A stretch of DNA of 64,000 nucleotides from Pachyseris speciosa (Eukaryota; Cnidaria; Anthozoa; Scleractinia; Pachyseridae). The translations under genes were made by a program, and so were the position numbers. The notes beneath the pieces were generated by a model, which saw only the letters and a list, made by a program, of their open reading frames with translations, did no database searches and was not told the origin of the DNA. The DNA is taken from the NCBI GenBank assembly GCA_016490735.1, contig JAEMWC010000021.1:813501-877500 (forward strand), read 5' to 3'. Positions 60,192-64,000 of this stretch are shown here, piece after piece (the first letter of the stretch is position 1; every line of letters starts with the position of its first letter).

Positions 60192-63100
60192 ATCGCACCG
60201 GTAATCGCGAGGTCACGGGTTCAAACCCCGTTGAAGTCCTGAATTTTTTTTCAGGCTTCTTTTCGCAATTGCATAAATTGCGTTCACAACTGCGAGGATC
60301 ATTCTTCATTTGATCATTATTTCTGCTGCACCTCTTCATCGTTCATAGGCAACCTCGTTCCCAGGGAGCGAGGTTGGTTCATAGGGTCGATTTCTAGTGC
60401 TCAGTTAGGTCCCTCAATATTACCGAAACAGCGGCTGGTAATCGAGCCTATATCGTCCATCAAATCACTCAAAACGTTTTGTTCCAACATCAACCAAAAC
60501 ATTGATATTAAAAGATGGCAATAATGTGACATTTCAAAACAATGCTATAATTACAAGAAGAATCTTGCTCACCTCTAAGATCTGTCTACCAAACAGCTGA
60601 ATGTTTTGTTCATGCAAAACAGCTCTAGTTTTGGGATTTCCGTATTTCTTAAGCTGACTCAGTTTAGGTTTAGCCTGAGAAGGAAAGGAAAAATATACCT
60701 TTCTGACACCATACCACTCTGTACGCCAAAGCAGTTTCCTTGGTAATGAATTATTCACCGAAGTGGAGGTGAATAGTGGTGGATATTTACCGAGCCGCGA
60801 AGTATATACCACACAAGCTGAATAACTAGCGGACCAAAACATTACTTTATGTGTGACAATATACTGACAAGCGGTCGGAAATTTTAAAATCTCGCGCGCC
60901 GGCTGCTCGGAGGTGAAAAGTACTTAGCTAAGTAGTGCTACTTTGCCAATCAGAACGCGCGAAAAGCACTATTCACTTGTGTGGTATATAATCTAGTCTA
61001 AACTCTAAGAAAACTGACATTATTTACTTCTTAATTGTATTGCATTTCCCATTTTTAAATGCTACGATATAGATGTCAATTTTATGATTAGCATTAGGTC
61101 ATAGTGTTAGTTATTTCATTGTAGAGCAGTTTTCAATTGAGTGTCGAAAGTAATTAGGCAGATTTACTTAGTATTATTTCTTGTAAACCTAGCTCGTTAC
61201 TTCAGTTTTTCTACAACTGCCAGAAAGTTTTACTATCTAACCTTACACCTGTATATATAATCCGCATTTCTTTGCTTTTGATTTTAATTACTCTGTCCTG
61301 TGATTGGTTAGCAAAACTTGTGTCACTTTCTAAACCAATGAGAAGCAAAACCAATTGCGACTTGCGCTCATGCATTTTCCCGCGCTTGGCCTTGGCGCCG
61401 GCTACTGTGAAGCCATTTGCAGTAAGACATTTTTTACTATTATTAATGACAAGGATTACAAGTTAAGTAGAGCTCTTAGTACCAGCGCCAAACCACTCAG
61501 CTGAAGTTTTCGCTAAGACGCAATTGGTCCTTTAAGATTGCCAAGTTTAAGACGGACCGTTTTAAGAACATTTTTATGATGGCTGCGAGTATAAAGTATA
61601 ATTAGTAGAAATTTCAAACAGAATACTAGAAATTTAATATTTATTTATGTTTCTAATTGAAATTTTACATATTATTCATTTTGTCAATCTGAAATTGTAT
61701 TTATAGTATATAATTAATTAGTTTGTAAATATGCAATTCAGCCCTTCAGGTGCTATGTATTGATACAATAAACTATCTATCCATCCATCCACATGCAATT
61801 GCTTCATATTCTGATTGGCTCATTGCGCAAGATGACCCGACACATAAAATAATAAATTTAGTCATTCGTATGGATACATACAGTGAGTTTTGAGAGATTT
61901 TGGATTTAATGGCCAAAAAGTGATATATGCCTCTTTTGTGGAAAAGCTCTTTAATAATTGTTAAGACATGGTGAATTACGTCTCCTTGCACCGACTAACA
62001 AGGCCAATGTATGTGTGCAATATACCTTTTCATGAACATGTACAGCTGAATCTTAAGCAAAAGGCCACAGTACCTTACAAAGGCAATCTCTTAATGTGCC
62101 ATTAGGCAAGAAATTCCTCACAGCTATGACTCCTTCTGAGTTACATGACGTAAACGACGGTGGATAAATGTAAGGGTGCTGTTCAAAATAAAGTATTTAA
62201 TAAATAATTTTCACTATGTATGTAATTGCAGCAACTGTATCTTTTAGCTTGTAGTAATTGAATGCATAACTTATAATATAGTAATGATTATTGTAGTAGT
62301 AATGTAATCTTTTTAGCTTATGATGTTTAATGTTTATTTATTACTAATACCCGCCAAGATTAGCTGATGCTATATGTGGGTTGGGTAAATTGTTCGTTGA
62401 TTTTTGATTGAATAAAGAACAGAACACTTTTCAGTCAATCATTGACAGAATTTCACTGTTCATCTCATTTCAATTACATGTATCTATGTCATGTTCTTCA
62501 CAATAATATTGTTGGTTGTACTTTAGAAATAAAAAAGACTACAAAAATTAATAATGAATCATGTACAAAAAAAATAATAAGTAGTAATAACATTATTATT
62601 ACTGAAATTAACTTGATACAGAAAAATATTTATCCACTATTATCCCCCCCCCCAGGAGGGATATTTGTTTCAAGCATGTTTGTTTGGGAAGGGATTAGGG
62701 GGGAGGGGTGAGGGTGGAGGCTTAATAGATAGTGGAGCTCGGAAATAGCTTTATTATGCAGTTGTGATGGTAGCAAAGAAAGAGGAGTACATGTGATTTT
62801 GCAAGAGGAACTAGAAGGCAGAGTCGAAAAGTCAAAGCACGAGAAAGGATAGCCAAAGATCATGAACAAATTATAAGTTCGCTGTCTGTTAGTCAGATTA
62901 ATTCATACAGTCACACCTTTTCCAAGTTATACTTACTAACTGTACAGGAAGGAGAAGGAACTAAGAAATTTAAGAGAGCTGAGCTAAGCTTATTTATCTC
63001 ACTAGCATTCTTTTGAGCTGTAGCTCATCAAAGGGAGACATCATAACTAGCCAAAACAGTGTCATTGTTCACTTTAGAGAGTGTGACCCTTAATACTTCA

Positions 63101-63897
63101 CTATGGGGTACATATGACTTGTGCACGTACCTGTAAAGACGTGAAGAGTTTTAAAATAGCTTCGATATCTTTCTGATCCATACTAAACTCTGGACCATAT
63201 GATGTCTACAAAGAGAGACACAACACAAACCTTACAAAAAATCAATATTAGAATTACAACATGGAAGTTAAGTCATTCGACATGCAAATCTCAGGCTGTG
63301 TAAGAATCTTGTTTTTTTCTTTTTTGCAACAAATAAATTATTTATTTATTTCAGCACAACAAGCACTACTTAAAATTATTTACATGTAGTTACATTACTT
63401 ACACAACTTTAATACAATTTGTTGGAAATCAGATACCGGTACTTGGACTACTTACAATACAGTAATTAAACAATTTGCAATGTGGTACTTGCACTATGTT
63501 ATAATGAGGTCTTCCAAGGGGTAGAAGCGACAAGCGACACGACTCCAAAAACAGGCGACAATCTTCTCTCAAAACACCGACAACCGACAGAAATTGGCAG
63601 AAAAAGTGCAGCAGTTTGCGACAGCGACAAATCATTTTCCATTCCTCTTTGATTTTTTTGCAACAGTGAGATAATGTCCCTAATGAAACAAGCGAGAGAC
63701 AGTCGTAAACAAGTGACAAAGTGGCACCAGACCACCCCTTGGAAGGCCTCTTTAATACAGCATTTACACTATTTCAGTACAATATAGTACATACACTACT
63801 TACAATACTCTACTTACCCAAGTAAAAATATTTCTGACATCTTTCTTGGTAGGATCTGTAGGCTTTATTAAAAAGAACTGCTTTCTAATCCGCCAAC
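41956..63897 (-). CDS. PXK: PX domain-containing pseudokinase with WH2 motif (PXK orthologue), C-terminal 14 exons
   Basis: Exons in transcript order: 63897-63818, 63205-63131, 62178-62074, 60674-60573, 58984-58948, 58198-58153, 57066-56988, 53704-53587, 52824-52743, 52334-52286, 50550-50473, 49767-49725, 48385-48341 and 42140-41956. Every phase matches, giving 373 aa to the stop. The first segment (WRIRKQFFLIK) follows the PX domain in known PXK proteins. HPYIYPP, FGRQILE, ALKFLHDKGIPYG, GHLHSGN and VYCFAHVLYEM follow the PXK kinase-like core. IPSKLKEVIKAAKERAE is the post-kinase helix, then Pro-rich sequence and a C-terminal WH2 motif (RGALLSSICDFKKG). The catalytic loop is HLH where active kinases have HRD, and the DFG site reads EIE, so it is a pseudokinase. 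Vertebrate PXK acts in endosomal trafficking and binds Na,K-ATPase beta subunits. The PX-domain exons lie beyond 64000. Confidence 0.93.
42229..42407. mobile_element. MITE with about 60-bp TIRs (AATACACCATTTTGC ends)
   Basis: The arms read AATACACCATTTTGC ... ATCAGTTCCTGGTGAATTG, then GGGTAGATCCAGTCCTTTG. They are mirrored almost perfectly on the right, with a 50-60 base unpaired centre. No coding. It lies in the last PXK intron, 89 bases upstream of the final exon. Confidence 0.85.
42464..43015. mobile_element. MITE with AGGGCGC-TTCTT ends, carrying a nested element
   Basis: TTAGGGCGCGTTCTTCTGA at the left mirrors TTCAAAAGAATGCGCCCTTA at the right. A second inverted-repeat element (about 42805-42985; arms GGCCATGTTGGTG / CACCAACATGGCC) is nested near its right side. 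The same end sequence bounds 45373-45646. The end motif resembles hAT-type non-autonomous elements. Confidence 0.6.
43390..43740. repeat. CAACATTGTTG-type dispersed repeat, second copy
   Basis: AAAGGCCCGTGCAAACGCTCC, CAACATCAAACATTG, CCCAACATG and CCCAACATTGTTGG words resemble those at 22410-22680. Weak palindromic structure, no coding. Confidence 0.45.
44660..45190 (-). repeat. Same minisatellite family as 23085-23545, inverted, about five units
   Basis: The phrase GTAGCTTTCATTTGAATGGTG and variants occur at about 44663, 44764, 44935, 45038 and 45144. This is the reverse complement of the 23-kb unit. Spacing is 101-106 bases, with one larger gap that suggests a damaged unit. Confidence 0.7.
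45373..45646. mobile_element. MITE with CTAAGGGCGCATTC ends
   Basis: CTAAGGGCGCATTCCTTTGAC at the left is mirrored by CCTAAAGAATGCGCCCTAAG at the right. It belongs to the 42464-43015 family. Inside are a CAGAATGAACGGAGT phrase and a TTTACCCCGA phrase that recur in part near 57655-57735. Confidence 0.65.
46298..46692. mobile_element. Element rich in GAAAACGC/GCGTTTTC words
   Basis: It starts GCCCCGTCCACACTAATGCG and has many GCGTTTTCG and TGAAAACGC words plus CGTTTTAGTGTGG in both orientations, ending near CGAATACTTTTGAAAACGC. The composition fits a MITE family common in marine invertebrate genomes. The right edge is approximate. Confidence 0.45.
47265..47705 (+). repeat. CCAAT-rich dispersed repeat, copy C, split by a nested element
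   Basis: The left end CTTTTCAATTGAGTGTCGAAA matches the left end of the copy at 61125. It then has TTTGTGATTGGTTAAC, AACCAATGAGAAGCAAA and GCACGCGCGCAATTCCCC. After an insertion (47455-47627) it resumes with TTGCTTCGTATTCTGATTGG. Confidence 0.7.
47455..47627. mobile_element. MITE nested in the CCAAT-rich repeat
   Basis: TAGGACATTTCCGAATTGCC and GTGAGTCCTGGTGC at the left mirror GCACCAGGCCTCGC and GGTAATTCGGAAATGGCCTA at the right. Removing it restores GTAATTGCTTCG, which matches the uninterrupted copies (GTGATTGCTTCG at 56.8 kb), so both insertion edges are known to within 1-2 bases. Confidence 0.8.
48955..49056 (+). mobile_element. Non-LTR retrotransposon 3' end with TATCT tail
   Basis: The sequence ends in TTTAAATATTGTATCTTATCTTATCTTA, a short tandem tail of the kind left by L2/CR1-like non-LTR elements. 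No coding part remains. Confidence 0.4.
50737..50943. mobile_element. MITE with CCCATTTTACAGTTG ends
   Basis: CCATTTTACAGTTG, GTGACCTGGCC, AACGAGGCTGG and GTGACCTTGTTT at the left are mirrored by AAACAAGGTCACC, TAGCCTCGTTTT, GGCCAGGTCAC and CAACTGTAAATGG at the right. The centre is about 60 bases. Confidence 0.75.
51219..51285 (+). mobile_element. tRNA-like SINE fragment
   Basis: CGTTGGTGTAGTGGATACGG is followed by ACCCGGGTTCGACCC, box-A-like and box-B-like elements at tRNA spacing. No acceptor stem closes, so this is not scored as a tRNA gene. Confidence 0.45.
51491..52200 (+). repeat. Tandem duplication of a fold-back unit (357 and 353 bp)
   Basis: Unit 1 is 51491-51847 and unit 2 is 51848-52200. 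Both start AGCGTTCTATCACGAATGCC and end TTTTCGTTTTCGATACA. Each unit contains two hairpins: ACTCGCTATCTATTC against its mirror, and GCGTGATAGCTGA against TCAGCTATCACGC, with AATTAGATTAT arms around the latter. The copies differ at only a few positions, so the duplication is recent. It lies in a PXK intron. Confidence 0.9.
52361..52409 (+). repeat. (GAT)n microsatellite
   Basis: About 16 GAT triplets lie 27 bases upstream (in PXK orientation) of the exon at 52334-52286. Confidence 0.95.
54060..54870 (-). mobile_element. 5'-truncated non-LTR retrotransposon (L2/CR1-like), C-terminal RT part
   Basis: On the - strand the frame holds FKSVNIITKLKRHVADQTL and then YYALVYPYLTYGCVLWGNN. It ends with a stop at 54310 after about 180 open codons. 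The pattern YPYLTYG-x-LWG, then a VRIINNVPLRDH-like segment, is the conserved tail of RT proteins in L2/CR1-type elements. Everything 5' of this is missing. An A-rich tract (T-rich on the + strand, 54060-54095) marks the 3' end. Confidence 0.75.
55090..55206 (+). mobile_element. Non-LTR retrotransposon 3' end with AACTTGA tail
   Basis: GGACTGGTCCGCCTCGATTAGCTGTAAAGC, then GCGGCCCAGTCC, forms a stem. It is followed by AATAAACTTGAAACTTGAAACTTG, a 7-base tandem tail. A similar tail with GATTAGCT is at about 62341-62430. Confidence 0.55.
56151..56498. mobile_element. Complete MITE, GAGAGCTTAAGC ends, TATGA target duplication
   Basis: The left arm AGAGAGCTTAAGCAACGACG continues as GGCGACGGCAACG, and the right arm mirrors it. 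TATGA occurs at both borders and can serve as a 5-base target duplication. Diverged copies lie at 36275-36850. Confidence 0.85.
56617..56668 (-). mobile_element. tRNA-like SINE fragment
   Basis: On the - strand it reads GACCGGTTAGCTCAGTTGGT, then AGAGCACCGTACTACCGTCC and GGAGGTCGTGGGT. It has a good D-arm but no intact T-arm, and it is a fragment. Confidence 0.5.
56725..56890 (+). repeat. CCAAT-rich dispersed repeat, copy D
   Basis: CACCAATAAGAAGGAAAACC, CTTGCACGCGGGCATTTTCCC, GCGCTTGACGCCGGCTGCAC and TTCTGATTGGTTCATTACG occur in the family order. The left part is missing. Confidence 0.65.
56988..58198 (-). CDS. PXK: PXK exons of the degenerate catalytic and DFG segments
   Basis: Exon 58198-58153 encodes HLHSGNIVIDGNVC. 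Exon 57066-56988 encodes LLEIESGLMGVPSIHRHR. Joined through a split Arg codon they give HLHSGNIVID ... RLLEIE, aligned with the HRD and DFG sites of kinases. The catalytic Asp of HRD and the Asp of DFG are both absent, as in vertebrate PXK. This supports a conserved non-catalytic role. Confidence 0.9.
57121..57412 (+). repeat. (CAGT/CGGT/CAGC)n tetranucleotide array
   Basis: GGTC, CAGT and CAGC tetramers in blocks form two higher-order units of about 100 bases. The Ser/Gln/Pro-repeat ORF at 57159-57419 is an artefact. The array lies directly upstream (PXK orientation) of the exon at 57066-56988. Confidence 0.9.
59711..60316 (+). mobile_element. Tandem array of tRNA-derived SINE units (250-bp period)
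   Basis: Two full tRNA-like heads start at 59916 and 60166, exactly 250 bases apart. A partial unit precedes them from 59711. Each head has an acceptor-like GGCTTCA/TGAAGTCC pair, a D-arm (GCTC...GAGC) and a box B (GGTTCAAACCCC in the second copy). Bodies carry GCAATTGCATAAATTGCG and CATTTCATATAT. The anticodon arm pairs poorly (a 10-base loop), so these are SINE units and not functional tRNAs. A truncated copy lies at 30472-30607. Confidence 0.85.
60350..60376. repeat. Short relative of the CAACCTCGTTCCCAGGG fold-back
   Basis: CAACCTCGTTCCCAGGGAGC followed by GAGGTTG folds into a short hairpin. It is the minimal form of the element at 31729-31794. Confidence 0.55.
61125..61845 (+). repeat. 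CCAAT-rich dispersed repeat, copy E, split by a retroelement tail
   Basis: TTTTCAATTGAGTGTCGAAA at the left, then CTGTGATTGGTTAGCAAAAC, AAACCAATGAGAAGCAAAACC and a CGCGCTTGG phrase. After an insert of about 390 bases it resumes with ATGCAATTGCTTCATATTCTGATTGG. Confidence 0.65.
61401..61790 (+). mobile_element. Non-LTR retrotransposon 3' fragment nested in copy E
   Basis: It ends AATAAACTATCTATCCATCCATCC, a tandem-tail structure. The first part has weak coding similarity to the extreme C-terminus of RT proteins (KTDRFKN-like wording, then a stop). Its borders are set by the interruption of the CCAAT-rich repeat. Confidence 0.55.
62341..62430 (+). mobile_element. Non-LTR retrotransposon 3' end fragment
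   Basis: CCCGCCAAGATTAGCTGATGC, then ATGTGGGTTGGGT, and an ATTGAATAAAGAAC end. It resembles the 55090-55206 tail. Confidence 0.4.
63506..63750. mobile_element. MITE with GAGGCCTTCC ends, copy 2
   Basis: GAGGTCTTCCAAGGGGTAG at the left and CCCCTTGGAAGGCCTC at the right. The interior matches 23856-24091 over most of its length (CGACAAGCGACA, CCGACAACCGACAGAAATTG). It lies in the first intron visible for PXK. Confidence 0.8.
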
Positions 63898-64000
63898 CTG
63901 AAATATTTAAAGTTTATGTCCCAAGTATTGTTCAATCTTATTCTCTGGCCACACTGTCCTCCATACATGTATGTACAGATCTCAGTGTAACTAATTGTAA

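Noticed and set aside
1..64000. Bacterial-type features (operons, CRISPR arrays, prophage)
   Set aside because: Split genes with GT-AG introns, SINEs and animal protein families show eukaryotic nuclear DNA. The spaced repeats are minisatellites or SINE arrays without CRISPR layout.

Overview
This window is animal nuclear DNA. The genes are split by GT-AG introns, about 60 percent of the bases are A or T, and short inverted-repeat elements, tRNA-derived SINEs and minisatellites occur throughout. A trypsin-fold protease carrying a C-terminal ShK domain, together with repeat families I recognise from coral and sea-anemone sequence, points to a cnidarian, most likely an anthozoan and possibly a stony coral. 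I rebuilt exons by hand from splice sites, reading phase and protein family motifs. In every multi-exon model below, the exon lengths and phases add up exactly.

Layout. (1) 1514-6845 (+): a complete six-exon secreted serine protease with a ShK domain (336 aa). (2) 6.9-10.3 kb: repeat-rich intergenic DNA. (3) 10278-33590 (+): an eight-exon C2H2 zinc-finger protein (689 aa, eight fingers; exon 1 is the weakest call). (4) Within its fourth intron, 24575-29612: an apparently intact ISL2EU-type DNA transposon of about 5 kb. It has TIRs of about 480 bp and two convergent genes, a SWIM plus YqaJ-nuclease protein and a THAP plus DDE transposase. (5) 33.6-41.9 kb: intergenic DNA with a decayed Penelope-like retroelement at about 37.9-40.5 kb (-). 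(6) 41956-63897 (-): the last 14 coding exons (373 aa) of a PXK orthologue, a pseudokinase with a C-terminal WH2 actin-binding motif. Its N-terminal PX-domain exons lie beyond the right edge.

The zinc-finger gene and PXK are convergent, with the Penelope relic between them. Their large introns share repeat families: a GAGGCCTTCC-ended element, the same minisatellite of about 105 bp, and a repeat rich in CCAAT boxes. Several insertions are nested inside older ones.

The most interesting system is the ISL2EU element. Both of its genes begin with the same 28-nt first coding exon (MAASPGPSD plus one base), which lies inside the TIRs. The TIR therefore acts as a shared, mobile start-exon cassette, and probably as promoter, for two different proteins. 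The two TIRs differ at only a few positions, so the insertion looks young.
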